From Diphasiastrum complanatum (taxonomy: Eukaryota; Streptophyta; Lycopodiopsida; Lycopodiales; Lycopodiaceae), in NCBI GenBank assembly GCA_029204225.1, contig CM055108.1, positions 24,139,670 to 24,203,669 of the forward strand: DNA of 64,000 nt. Direction: 5' to 3'. A program made the translations under genes and the position numbers. Shown here in pieces: positions 43,071 to 55,440 of this stretch (positions within the stretch are counted from its first letter, which is position 1; each line of letters opens with the position of its first letter). The notes beneath the pieces were generated by a model that worked only from the letters and a program-made list of their open reading frames with translations, was not told where the DNA came from and ran no database searches.

Positions 43071-43815
43071 CTAATCACCTGAACAATCACCCAATCCTGG
43101 ATAGTCATGCATTGTCCACATTAGAATTGCGCGCAACAAAAAGTTGTTGTCTTGTATTGGACGTGAGATGTCATACGCTTGGACACCCTTCCATAATAGC
43201 TCCAATTCTTCAACTAATGGTGCAAGGTAGACATCCATATTTTTTACTTTGTGTTTTCTAGGAATTAAAAGTGCTAACATGAGATGTCCTTTTTTTATAA
43301 TTAGCCAAGGTGGAATGTTGTAGTTGACCAACACCACTGGCCAAGTAGACCACGTGCTTGACATCTTGCCAAAGGGATTCACCCCATCTGTTGCAAGTCC
43401 AAATCTTACGTTTCTAGATTCACTTGCAAAACATGGATACTCTTTGTCAATGTGTTTCCATGCAGGAGAATCTGAGGGTACTCTCATAACCCCATCTGAA
43501 GAATGGTGGCTAGCATGCCAATTCATCAGTTTTGCAAGGGATTTGCAACGAATCAATCATTGCAATCATGGAATTATTGGAAAATGTCTCAACACCTTGC
43601 TTGGGATAGCGGTCCCTTGCAAATCATCTCGATATCGAGGAGTCTCACATATAGGACAATTTGTTAGTCTTTGATACTCACCACGATACAAGATGCAATC
43701 TTTTGGACAAGCATGATGTTGTGTATAGTCCATTCCCATTGCATTCAACATCTTGCGTGCCTCGGCTCTCGTCTCTAGCATGCTATTTCCTTTTGGGAGT
43801 AGTTTGCGCAATACC
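43071..43815 (-). pseudogene. CACTA transposase (TNP2 family), main exon
   Basis: The minus strand reads DYTQHHACPKDCILYRGEYQ, LTNCPICETPRY, then KVLRHFPIIP. After two in-frame TGA codons it continues MNWHASHHSSDGVM, PSDSPAWKHIDKEYPCFA, NVRFGLATDGVNPFGKMS and WPVVLVNYNIPPW, to TMHDYPGLGD. These are the hallmark motifs of the En/Spm TNP2 transposase. Both stops fall where the family has Arg, and each is one C-to-T change from CGA. The exon begins after 'tatgcag' near 43815. The C-terminal half of TNP2 is missing. Confidence 0.85.
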
Positions 43816-43931
43816 CTGCATATAACCAATTGAATTTGCATAACATGAAACACAATTGCTTATTCAACTAAAACTTTTAACTTACACAAGTACACACTTA
43901 GTTAAATAAAAAATAATTAAATCTTTTTTAC

Positions 43932-44405
43932 CCAAATAAAGATGTAACACTTGTATCACTCCATTTATATTTTGCTTGGAGATTCAATAGAAGCAACGCA
44001 GCGGACAAACGAGATGTCTTTGCTCCAGGGTATAATGGTGTATGTGATTCTTCTCTCAATTTCCTTTCCTCGTCAGTCACAAAAGATTCGATACCGTGTT
44101 CAGTGGGTTCTTTCATATTGTCATGATGCTCATAGACATCATTTATCAAGTTGTTCATGATTTCAACTTCATCTTGCGTAGAACAACCATGTTCATCACT
44201 TGAACTTGATTTTGAGGAAGAAGAAGAGTTAGGTCGAGACCGATTTGTCTTGCGACGTTGTTGTTCATCTATTCTCATCATGGCTCGTAATCTCATCCGT
44301 TTACAACGAGATAGTTGATCTATATGTGGCCCATTGTATCCCAATCTTGTGGTGGAAACAAAATGTATGTGATCATCACTAGAACTAGATGACGATTTGT
44401 ATTCC
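43932..44405 (-). CDS. CACTA transposase, N-terminal exon
   Basis: The exon starts after 'gtttgaag' and ends at TTTGG|GTAAAA. It encodes a Ser/Asp-rich start, a basic stretch (SRCKRMRLRAMMRIDEQQRR), SSSSSKSSSSDEHG, then HTPLYPGAKTSRLSA and NLQAKYKWSD. The last two match the (PLYPG...LSA...L...LK..Y.WSD) N-terminal region of TNP2 proteins. The intron to the next exon is 43816-43931. No break is seen within the exon. Confidence 0.65.
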
Positions 44406-44529
44406 TTCAAACATGGGAAAAAAAATAAGACATCAAAATTGAACAACAAAATATACAAAGTGGAACTTAAATCAAGATATGAAAATTGAACATTATTTAA
44501 AAAAAACACAAATACCACTAGTAAGACTA

Positions 44530-44920
44530 TTCACGTTCTCAAATAAAAGATATCATCTTATAATTCAAATATCGAAACACTAAGCATCATTCAAATTGAA
44601 ACTTAAATATGACATCAAAATCAAACATGATATTCAAATTGAAACTTAAACAAGACATGAAAATTGAACACTATTTCTAAAACCTAAACATCAAACATCA
44701 TATCCAATTTGAAACTTATATAAGACATCTTAATTGAACATTATATTATAATTAAAATTGAAACAAGAAATTAATAATTGAGCATTATTTGTAAAAGCTT
44801 AACATCAAACATCATATCAAATGTGAACTTAAATAAGACATCCAAAAGAAACATCATATCTAAATTGAAAGTCAAATAAGACATCCAAATTGAACTCGAA
44901 TGAAAAGGATGTACTTTTGG
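44530..44920. repeat. Diverged AT-rich repeats in CACTA-type region
   Basis: A phrase like 'caaattgaaacttaaataag' followed by 'acat' recurs about every 50-70 bp at least five times. It fills the space between the SET fragment and the TNP2 exon. Confidence 0.6.
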
Positions 44921-44923
44921 TAT

Positions 44924-45199
44924 TTACAACGCACATGGTTGTGCTTGGCTCAAAACTTTTTGTACGCATCTTGGTAGAGGACGATTGAAGCTATAGTTGA
45001 TGAATAGTTCTTCGCCACATTTAATAGGTCTGATCGCACAAACCATTACATATGTAGCTTTCACATATCTAGAAAAATAGTCTTCTTTTCTATTGATGCG
45101 TTCTTCAAGGTCACAATTAGTTAATGAAGGGTGACAAATTGAACTATTTATATATGCAGCGATGTTTCCATGTATTTTTGGACGGCCATCGATGTACAT
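44924..45199 (-). pseudogene. SET-domain fragment within CACTA-type region
   Basis: The frame encodes HGNIAAYINSSICHPSLTNC, later YVKATYVMVCAIRPIKCGEE and LFINYSF. This is the second half of a SET fold: GN.A..IN.S substrate-side motif, then (I)..GEEL...Y. SET enzymes methylate lysines using S-adenosylmethionine. The first half is absent or frame-shifted (a stop lies about 25 bp before the Met at 45197). The canonical N-H-S-C motif reads N-S-S-I-C, so activity is doubtful. It lies on the element's coding strand between its N-terminal exons and TNP2, which suggests capture from a host gene. Confidence 0.6.
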
Positions 45200-45632
45200 A
45201 CGATGTGCTTTTGAAACACTTTATCCTTGCATGCGCCTCTCTTCCAAAGAACAAGCATTGGAATTTAAACCATATATTTGCATTCTCCATTGGTGGCGAC
45301 ATAGAGCATGCCAATACCCCAATTATATTGAGGTCCTACATATGGCATTAATGTGACAACACTATTTAAAGGGACATCAATGCTAGTCAAAAAAAAAAAA
45401 ACCTAATCTGGCATTAGGAAATCACTCACTAGGCGTAATTATGTACATATGACCCCAATATGAAAATGATGTCCCACATAATGGTAGTGGTAACATATCA
45501 GGCCAACATGAATTTTTCTTTTTATCAAATGGCTTAACTAATGCATGTAGATGAGGAGGAAGGGGAGATTCGGTCAACAAATTTAAAACATTTTTGGACA
45601 AGTCGATAGTACGTAAAAAACTTTGTCCTTTT

Positions 45633-46070
45633 TCAAATTTTGTTAAAATGCGTCCAAGTCGTGCTCTTTTTTTTTAATGGCATAGCTAAAATAGAAGACT
45701 CTGTACGATTTACGTTGGGTGTGATGGGATGCACAATATTTGTATGTGATGACATCATGAGATGGATAGAATTTGGGATAGGATTTTCACAAGGTGTTGT
45801 GGATTGGATACAATCTAGGTGTGATGACACTATGAGATAATCAGAATCCATTGAAGCAGAATCAATGTCAAGACTGGAGGAGTGAGTAGATATATGAGAC
45901 ATAGGAATATGCATAACTTCCACATTACCCGGTGTGTAGTCACTAGTGACCTCATCAATAAAATCATCAACTAGATCTTCGTCCAATGCCAAAGATGATC
46001 CAAAATCAATATTTCTTATATTGTTGATAAGATTATCAATTGTGCAAGAGGCTGACACCAATGTACTATT
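45633..46070 (-). CDS. CACTA-type region ORF, third exon (acidic)
   Basis: After 'ctcttgcag' the frame reads NSTLVSASCTIDNLINNIRN and an acidic stretch (LALDEDLVDDFIDEV). It continues Ser/His-rich to a stop at 45633. Phase is 0, as for the two exons before it. No known domain is seen. The real donor may lie before the stop. Confidence 0.45.
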   Translation of the reverse strand, partial: NSTLVSASCTIDNLINNIRNIDFGSSLALDEDLVDDFIDEVTSDYTPGNVEVMHIPMSHISTHSSSLDIDSASMDSDYLIVSSHLDCIQSTTPCENPIPNSIHLMMSSHTNIVHPITPNVNRTESSILAMPLKKKSTTWTHFNKI

Positions 46071-46159
46071 CTGCAAGAGAGAAAAAGTAGACATGCATTA
46101 GTCTTTTTTTCAAAAATATTGTGTATAATAAAGACTAATACTAAGCAAATAAAATATAC

Positions 46160-46297
46160 CTCCAAAACCACATCAGGCTCCTCAACATGCTTTCCAAACT
46201 TCCACAAATATTGTGCCACAATTCCCCTTGGTCGAATTTTAAATCCTTTGCATTGCTTACACTCACAATATATCTTTTCGTCGTACTCCTTTTGATA
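46160..46297 (-). CDS. CACTA-type region ORF, second exon (Cys motif)
   Basis: Exactly 46 codons lie between 'aaattag' and GAG|GTATAT. They read YDEKIYCECKQCKGFKIRPR, then a GIVAQYLWKFGKH-like segment. The C-x-C-x2-C then hydrophobic-K-(Y/F)G layout resembles the transposase-associated zinc domain at the N-terminus of plant CACTA proteins. Confidence 0.5.
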
Positions 46298-46405
46298 CTA
46301 ATTTCATGTAACAAACATAAGAATAGTTAGCTTGTTGATGCAAAAAATGATTTGCATGACAATTAATCTGTTCTCAAATTTTTAATAATTACAAATATAT
46401 AGTAC

Positions 46406-46519
46406 CGTAGTTCTTTGTCGAGGTCGAGTGCCAGAACTTGATGACGATGATCCTCCACTAAGTACTCGATCAATCATTTGCGCTCTTTTTCGTGATTTGC
46501 TTTTTTGATAAGCTTCCAT
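46406..46519 (-). CDS. CACTA-type region ORF, first exon
   Basis: Exactly 38 codons run from ATG (46517-46519) to a donor at CG|GTACTA. They read MEAYQKSKSRKRAQMIDRVL then a Ser-rich stretch. It is phase 0 with the next exon. The basic start could be a nuclear localisation signal (inferred). Confidence 0.45.
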
Positions 46520-47349
46520 CCTTTTTAATTTTTTGAAATCTCATGGAGGCGTTGTGCTTTGAGCATTAACACAAAAAAGAAATGTCATATGCAACACACA
46601 ATGCTACATGTCCATGTCATAAGTACATATTATTTCATAAATACTACAATATAAATACCTATTTCGAGACATTTCTTCAGCAGATGACATATTCGTTGGT
46701 TGATCGTGATAAAGATATTTGATCTATAATATACGAACAAAATTAATATTAAATCTTATTGAAGTACACATGAAATTGACAAAATACAAATATTCATTCT
46801 CTGAAACCATGTTCTTGGTGATTGTTTCAATCCATACAATGCTTTATAGAGTTTGCACACCATATGCTCATTGCCTTTTGAGTGTGAGAAATTGCCAAAA
46901 ATTGGCAAATCTAGCTTGATCAAAACCATCTAGATTGCACATAGGTGGGTCCCACATTTGTGACTCCATGTTCCCACATGTGTAGGCTACCCTAGATAGA
47001 TTAGATCATTCACATGTTTAGTTAGGTTTGTTTGGTCATAATTCCTAAATTATAGGATCAAATTCCTTGAATCATGGAGGTGGATAACCAACCTAGCCAC
47101 CAACTTGGAAAAACTCTAGGATTAGGTAAGATTAACAAATTAGGACAAAAATGGTCAATCATCTTCCATATTACATGCTGGATTTTCACTTAAATTGAGG
47201 TGGGGTCTTGCCTTTTGTATATACAATCCATCTCTCATAGTAATTTCTTAGAGTGTTTTAGAGCAAATTGGCAATCTTGAGCTTCTTCTCTATTTATCTT
47301 GTGTTTTTGTGTTTGTATTGCATTCAAAACTTGATTACTATAATTCTAC
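46520..47349. other. Element flank and LTR-like sequence
   Basis: From about 46930 the text ('cccacatgtgtaggct', 'gttaggtttg', 'aattataggatcaaa') resembles the LTR-type sequence at 25.1-25.4 kb. No gene and no CACTA terminus could be fixed. Confidence 0.35.
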
Positions 47350-48060
47350 ATGAAACACTTACATGAGCAGTCGACTTGTCCTCAAATCAAATTCGGAAGC
47401 TAAAGAAATAATTTTCTTAATAGTCTGAAGTGATCTACAATATCTAGTAGACAAATTAAAATGCTTTCTAGTACGCTTTCCAGCACATGGACATAACATT
47501 CTTCCCCCCTTGAACTACGTTTGTCGTCAAAAGTGAAAACTAGGCCCAGATCTACTTTATGCTCTCAACTCTTTCCCACGAATCATCAGCCTCAATCCGA
47601 CCCTTCCACCTAATCAAGCACTCAGAGATAGAATGATTTTTCAATTCTTGAGTACTTTTTCAAGTTCCAAAGATACACTAAGTGATAAATCTTCCAAATG
47701 GGTAAAATCCTCATCAGATCCAACTATATCACCTTCATGTAAACTTAGTATATGTCAGCTTACATGAAACACTGATGAGCAGTCGACTTGTCCTCAAATC
47801 AAATTCGTAAGCTAAAGAAATAAGTTTTTTAATAGTTTGAAGTGATCTACAATATCTAGTAGACAAATTATAATGCTTTCCAGTACGCATATTCCTAGAA
47901 TCTTTTGGATTTTCTAAGATATACCCAATCATCAACTTTAAAAATCTTTGGGAGATCTCTTAAAATTGGCATAATGCTTAGCTCTGTCCTGAGCACTATG
48001 CATAATATCACATGCCAGTTGCAACAATTCTTAAATATCATGTGAGAAATCTACAACTTT
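47350..48060 (-). pseudogene. Gypsy integrase end, rearranged
   Basis: The minus strand reads DYAHSAQDRAKHYAN-like text, then SPKDFKVDDWVYL, the usual integrase C-terminus. A polypurine tract (47500-47512) and an LTR start TGTTATGTCC follow. A segment of about 126 bp is present twice (47350-47475 and 47760-47889). Confidence 0.6.
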
Positions 48061-49068
48061 CTAGATTTAATAGACTTCGTCTCTGCATTCACTAGAGATC
48101 TAGGTCCCTACGTTGGGTCCCGATGTGCAGTCGGCCACGTCAGTGCCACGTGGCTGACACTTGGCAATATGCATGCAACCAGGCCTCACACTGGGCTAGG
48201 AGGGGCTTGCTCCATATCAGGGAGTAGGCAAGGTTTGGTGGATTAGTTAGTGTTTGCCCTATTGTGGTGTTAGGATCTATTACACAGCGGAACATGATCC
48301 GGGAGGAATCCGTTCCGGATCGTGGATGTTCCGGGACCAGAAACTCTGTCCCGGAACTCTTTCTCGTGGATTTGTGTGTGTGCCTCAAAACAAATTGGGA
48401 ATGTTAAGGATCAGGCATGCAATAGTTGTTTAGCTACAGGAAGAGTTGCAAGTCTGTCGGACTGTTTTTTAGAACATAGATGTGGTAGTTTCTAACTTTC
48501 TAGAAGAATTTCCTCACTAGTTGTATTGTTTGGAGCTTTGATCTTGAAAATCATTTGATGCTTTTGATGCTTAGAGGTTGGTGCTTGAAGATTTTGAAAG
48601 TTTTTGGAGTTTTTGCTTCTGAAAGTTTTTGAAGTCATGCTATTTTTTTTAAAGATAGTCGCGCCACTTCGTGCCACAGACTTAGGTGGGCACGCGGGCT
48701 CGGGTGGGCTCAAGTGGGTCCTCGACAATTTTCTTACATGTCACTAACATCAAAAAAATTAAAAAAACTTAAAACATGTCATACTATTCTTTATTCTTTT
48801 ATAAGTTCTAAGATAATCTTGTAAATTACTTAGATTTAATGTCTTATTATTTTAAAATTGTCTTCTAAAATAAAACATTAAATGTCTTGTCTCACTTTCA
48901 CTTGTCCTTAAAAGAATGAGACAAGACATTTAAATTTTTATATTTTGTAAATGAATTCTCACCCTTTTTTTTAATAACTAAAGTAATGATTTTTTTTTGT
49001 ACACAATTACATTTTGACACCTTGCAGGCCGGGGGCACAAAAAAATTTGCATTTTGTAACCTTGCAGG
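48061..49068. other. Intergenic with hairpin-rich part
   Basis: A hairpin TTCCGGGAC ... GTCCCGGAA (9-bp stem, 48329-48356) and a nearby GATCCGG/CCGGATC pair lie in a GC-richer patch. The rest is AT-rich. No gene is recognised. Confidence 0.4.
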
Positions 49069-49171
49069 CTATCAGAGTACGAAAGCCGGTGAAGCGGAAG
49101 GGGAGATGTCCGGAAGTGAGAGTGAAGGACAAGCTTCCGCACAAGACTCGGATTCGGACGATGACAATTAA
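49069..49171 (+). CDS. Possible terminal exon with acidic tail
   Basis: After 'aaccttgcag' the frame reads EGEMSGSESEGQASAQDSDS and ends DDDN at TAA. A near copy of the acceptor ('caccttgcag|gc') lies 40 bp upstream. The acidic end suits the last exon of a hAT-type or nuclear protein gene, but no upstream exon was found. Confidence 0.35.
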
Positions 49172-50284
<1,113 letters not shown>

Positions 50285-50339
50285 ACAATGCAATACAAAA
50301 AAATCGATGCATTGAGAAACACAAATCTCATTTCGCGCG

Positions 50340-50600
50340 CTTTTTTTTTTGTGCAAAAAATTCTGCGTGGTACATCCACGCATGGTAGAACCACGCCAAT
50401 GCAAATTTTTAGAGAAAATGCAAAAAATATTGCCACGCATGACGCGTGGTACAGCCACACGTGGTAGAACCACGAAATTCAAATTTTTTGAAATTTTCGC
50501 CAATTCTTTGTCGGACGGGTTGTTGGTTGCCGGAGAATTTGCCGGCGTTGCTCTTCCACGCGTGGCTCTACCACGCATCAGTTGCCACGTGCATTGCCAT
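50340..50600. repeat. Cluster of short CCACGC hairpins
   Basis: The word CCACGC/GCGTGG and close variants recur at least eight times, often as face-to-face pairs such as GCGTGG-TACAT-CCACGC (about 50365) and GCGTGG-CTCTA-CCACGC (about 50562). The 'gg(t/c)(a/t)...a/tccacg' spacing is regular. No coding sequence is seen. Confidence 0.65.
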
Positions 50601-50859
50601 GTGATTGCCATGCGAATTGCCAATCGAACCAGACGAGCTCCAAATTGACCCCCATCTTATGTGCGTGGCAAATTGCCAATGTATGTAGTTGTGGTTGGAG
50701 TTTTGTGTACATCGGCACTTGGAAAAAAACTCACAAACATATTCAAAGAAACAAACCAACTTAATCGGACTGTTTTGAGCTAGTACTTATCTTTAATGAA
50801 TTTTATATGTCACTATACAGTTTACATCGAAATGATTCCGAAACTGCATCAGGAGTAAT

Positions 50860-51470
50860 TCATTCATCACTTCTAAAATTAGGTAGTGGAATGGTCTGGA
50901 TTCTCTTGAAACCTCTTTTTAAATTGGGAATATACATCGATTCATAGAAAAATATTGCACAATCAACAAGATCCTTTGAATTTTTTCTTTTATATTGCAA
51001 TTGTCCAATACTAGCATGAAGTACATCTAACACACTTGGAACATATCCAGATGGTTCTCATTCATTTATATTGGAAGGAGATAAATCTACAATACAAAAA
51101 TAATTAGATTAGTGGTTTACTAATAGATAATCTAGACTGTAATAGATAGAAGTGCAAATAATATATCAATACTCACAGTTGTTGTTTTTTGTGATCATGA
51201 CAGTTCAATCCTTGCACATTTAACTCCAAATGCATATATACATGTTGAACTAATATTTTAGATATAGATTTTCCTCCTGATGATGTTTTGAGATCCATAA
51301 TTCGATCAAAATGATAGTTTTGTCTTCTTGCTTTTTCGAAAATTTCCTTTTGATGATGGATGCAACAAAACCCAAGAGTTTTATGAATATTTTCTTGGCA
51401 CTCATAATCCATTGTCATCTTTCTCATTGAAGAGAAGCACATAGTCGATTGAGGAGCATGATTTTCTAGA
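50860..51470 (-). CDS. Unknown two-exon gene fragment
   Basis: Exon 1 (about 51470-51188) reads MDYECQENIHKTLGFCCIHH and ISKILVQHVYMHLELNVQGL, with donor CAACT|GTGAGT. Exon 2 (about 51087-50860), after 'attgtag', reads PSGYVPSVLDVLHASIGQLQ and FFYESMYIPNLKRGFKR. The joined reading has at least one stop (near 51063). No family is recognised. Confidence 0.35.
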
Positions 51471-52860
51471 TAGCGCCATTCATTATGTGTCGAAAGCTAG
51501 CTTGTTGAGAATTTGTGTAAACAAACTTTTTTGAACATTGAGCTTTTTGGCGCTATGGATTAACTCTAGTTAACTAGTAAACAATGATTTGATAAGGTAT
51601 TCTCATTAAGGTTGTCTCGTTACTCATTCTAACTTTGCATAGCTTTTTGACACATCCATTTTGAATTTGGTTTGGTCCCTTCCGGTAGTGATGAGTTGAA
51701 GGGCCTGCAGGCCTCAACATCCAATAGGATTTTCACATGCTGCCCGATGAAACATTTATTTATTTGAAAAGTTTTTTTTGTTTATTTTAATTTGCGACAA
51801 ACTACATAACATAGAAGCTTGATATCAATAGTTCTATTGGTCCACATGGCAATGCAAATGAGAAAAAATATAAAAAAGCATATTTTAGAAAGGCCATCAA
51901 GGTTCAGGCCCATATTTCCTCTAATGAAAAATGTATCTTTCTTCTAAGTGATACGTCCACGTCCTATATATGAGATTTGGCATAATCCTAGACTTGGATA
52001 CCCAATACTCCAGTGTACGAGATTATTGGTTACATCTCATTATTTCAAACTAGGCCAAAATGTAATTATGAATCTTGTGAGAACTTAGTCACACATCTAA
52101 TGACATGTGGAGTTATTGCATGGGTTAGGATGGCTATTGCATGATGTAGAGGATCAATAGTAATGACCTGCATATATGGCACCATTTGCAAAATGCACAT
52201 GTGAAGAGAACAAGCTTTCTAGTACCATTGAAACTAGTAAAGTTGTTAAAGTACTTGTAAAATAAAATAATATTTAACTTAGAAAACCAAGTTTTGGGAT
52301 TTGTCCAAAGTTGAGGTAGACTAGGCAACTAGTCTTCTAGTTAGAGTTAAGTGACTTTTGTTTTCTTTAGTGATGTGTAGATCTAGAACCTAGCAAGAAG
52401 CATGAAAGCTACTTTCGTAGGTCTAAGATTCATAAAAGAGAGATTCCCAATTCTTATCCAATCTCATTTTGTCATCTAGTAGAGAGATAGAAGCATTTGG
52501 CACATAGAATACTCTCTCTCTAACTCAAGTTCTAGAAGGCCATCTTGTGTATAAATAAGGAGGCTTTGTACCTCACAAATGTACTCTTTCAAGTAAAGTT
52601 TCCATTTCTTCCATTTGATGTGTAAAGTAATGGAGATTGTGATGAATGCTCTTGCCTTGATCTTAACTAGCTTGCAAATGTTTTCCATCTCATTGTTTCT
52701 AAATTAGAAGCTAGTTTCATGCGCAATCATTCATTCTTTTGATCCTTTGTACTTGCTGTAGCTTCACACGTGTGAAAACTTCTCCAAGAGCACTTGAGAA
52801 GAGAATGATACTTTGCACTTGATGTTACTTCTTTTGTCATCAAGGCCCTTTGGTTAGACA
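51471..52860. other. Gypsy LTR relative and other debris
   Basis: From about 51955 to 52160 the sequence ('cgtccacgtcctatatatga', 'gattattggttacatct') is a relative of the Gypsy LTR at 36562. A 'cacacgtgtg' palindrome is at about 52768. No gene is recognised. Confidence 0.45.
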
Positions 52861-54137
52861 TCACAAAGTATCAAGCTTATAAAGTCTACCTTGTCTAATG
52901 CCCTTTGAAATCAAGACATTTCCCTTCTTTATGTAACAAGCATTTCCATCAAACTCTACTTGATGTACATTGTCAACCATTTGTCCAACACTAAAAAGAC
53001 CCTTTGAAAGTGAAGGAATGTCCAATACATTTTCAAGTCTTGATTTTCTATTATTTGAGAGAGTAAGACAAATAGAGTCAATACCTTCAATGACACACTC
53101 ACCATCATTTGCCGCGTAGATCAATTGCTTGACTCCATCACAAGTGACTAAGGAAGAAAATAATTCCTTACGACTAGTCATATGAGAACTAGCTCCAATA
53201 TCAATCCACCATGACTCTTTGTCACTTTCACATGAAATAAGACTTAAAGACACCAAAAGAGAATCAACAACTTCATTACTAATTTCTTCATCATAAGTAA
53301 AGTCACTTTGCTTGCTATTTTCTAATTGCTCTCTCTTCTTTTTATAGCATTCATTAGCAAAATGACCCTTTTTGTCACAATAAAAGCACTTGAGTTTAGA
53401 CATATCCTTCTGACCACCATAACAGGATGTTGCCTCACCTTGCTCTTAATACATGATGGTACTCTTCTTATTCCACTTGCCTCCTCCTTTACCATTGCCT
53501 TTCATGAAGAGTGCCTCTTCATCTTCAACATTGGTAGAAGTAGGATCACTTCTTGACTTGATATTAGCAACCCTATTCTCTTCGACCACCAACACCTCTT
53601 GCAGTTCTTCAATAGATGGAAAAGTCCTTTGAATAGCAAAACTTTGAACAAGATTAGCACAGACCTCTCCTAAGCCATTTAAAAGCACTTGAACAATCTA
53701 AATGTTACCAATATCATCACCAACACATGCTAAGTCATCGTTAAGAGATTTAACCCTCATCAAATAAGAGTTAGCACTTTCACCTTCATTTTGATAGCTT
53801 TGAAGAATTTGCCTTCTTAGAGTGAGCACCCTAGATGTGGGGTTTGATTCATATTCTTTGAAGATACCTCCATGCCTCATAAGATGAAGTACAAACTCCT
53901 ACCTCCTCGAGAAGCTCATTTGAGATATTCATCTTGATGATGTGTAAAGACCTCTTGGCCTTCCTTCAATAAATGATTTGATCTTGGATAATATTAGGCT
54001 CCTCTTCAATACGTAACACAATATCCATCATGTCATTCATATTTAGAAATGATTCCATCCTTACCTTCCATATTGAGTAGTTTCTTGATGTAAGCCTATC
54101 ATTGCTCTCCAACAAGGACTCTCCTTGGTTTTCCATG
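52861..54137 (-). pseudogene. Copia gag-protease, decayed
   Basis: Gag starts at about 54135 (ENQGESLLESNDRLTSRNYS, then a Trp-containing IWKVRMESFL). Stops occur near 53970, 53880, 53698 and 53446. The zinc knuckle CFYCDKKGHFANEC is intact. Protease reads SWWIDIGASSHMTS, with DIG for DSG. The end reads GRLYKLDTL before the stop at 52861. Integrase and reverse transcriptase are absent. It is related in layout to the fragment at 24.4-25.1 kb. Confidence 0.8.
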
Positions 54138-54579
54138 ATGATCAAATTTCTTCAACATATTCGAATGCACTTAGAAATCACTTGAATCTTCAAGAAATGA
54201 AATAAAGATGAATCACAAATATATGGACCTACACAAATGTCTCTCTTAACATCACAACTAGTCAACAACACATAGAATTGATAAAAATTGCTCAACAAAA
54301 TGATCACACCACAATATAATGAACTTTGAACAACCATTCATACTATTGAAAATCTATATGCAAAACTAGACTTCTTGATCTAGATGATAGAAGAATGACC
54401 TATTCACCAACAAATGGAACTTGTATAGCAATGATCCAACCACAAGAAATGAAAACTGACTACTTTGAACAATTTAACCTAAAAATGACCTATAACATGC
54501 TAATGATTCACTAAAATTAGTGGTGCTCTCAAATTTAAGCAATAGATTTGGCAAAAACTTCAATTTCAGCATGTAACCT

Positions 54580-54591
54580 GCTCTGATACCA
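54580..54591 (-). promoter_or_regulatory. Copia primer-binding site
   Basis: The complement is exactly TGGTATCAGAGC, the plant Copia site that pairs with initiator Met-tRNA. It lies about 440 bp upstream of the gag start on the same strand. Confidence 0.85.
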
Positions 54592-55020
54592 TGTGAAAAA
54601 TCAGATCCAAATGTGTCATAAATGAATCTATGATCTTTGGCTAAAATATTGGGTGCACATCACACAACATCAACAATGTAGAAAATCTCCATTCTAGCAT
54701 GTTAGTTTAGGTAAAATCATGAAAACTTTATTGATTCATCATAAAATCTAAGTGCCTACTGTATATGTCCATACTACAATAGTCCATAAAGTACCTTCAA
54801 ACGTGTGAAATCATTACATACAAGTTTAGAGGCATTCTACACACTAAAATCACCAATATCAAGGGGGAAGAGATATAAGAAGACAAGAGGATAGAGGAAG
54901 AAAGCTCTCCATAGATGAAGTTTCTCCATGCTGATCCTACTATATATAACAGCAAAAATTCATTTGGCCACTATCCAAATAGTGTCCTAAGTGGTAAAGG
55001 AACAATTATTTGTTAGGGTT
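54592..55020 (-). mobile_element. 5' LTR of minus Copia element
   Basis: It ends (minus sense) GATTTTTCACA next to the primer-binding site. A TATA-like 'tatatatagtagg' (minus) is near 54940. The outer limit is an estimate. No matching 3' LTR was found. Confidence 0.5.
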
Positions 55021-55282
55021 GATTTCTCTTGTAACTGTGCCCAAAGACCATGTCATGATATCGCTCCTAATCACTATTGCTACTAATATGTAAAATTTTT
55101 GTAGGCCTTGTGTATGTATGGTTCTTGATTGTGCTAAGCATCATTTTTTCAAAATGACCTTGGCATCCACATCTGGATGGGCATCTATGTTGCCCATTGT
55201 GGATGTGTTGAGTGCATGTGGTGAGGATCTATGTGTATGTGATGTTCACAAAGAAATGTTTTATAGTCTTATGCATTATTTT

Positions 55283-55440
55283 GGAGGAGTGTATTCCTCA
55301 TCTTCATCGAAGGTGTAGACATGGGCCCCACCTTCCATCCATGGTCCTTGAATCAATATTATAGATGGAGGCTTTTGCATTATTGGATGAAGGTGGGGCC
55401 CTGCCTACATCCTCAATCAAAATGAGGATTATGCTCCTCC
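55283..55440. mobile_element. Foldback element, long inverted repeat
   Basis: The arms 55283-55341 and 55384-55440 are inverted copies with scattered mismatches, starting GGAGGAG at the outer ends. They contain GGGCCCCACCTTC...ATCCA at the inner ends, around a 42-bp centre. Transcription would give one long hairpin. Confidence 0.7.
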
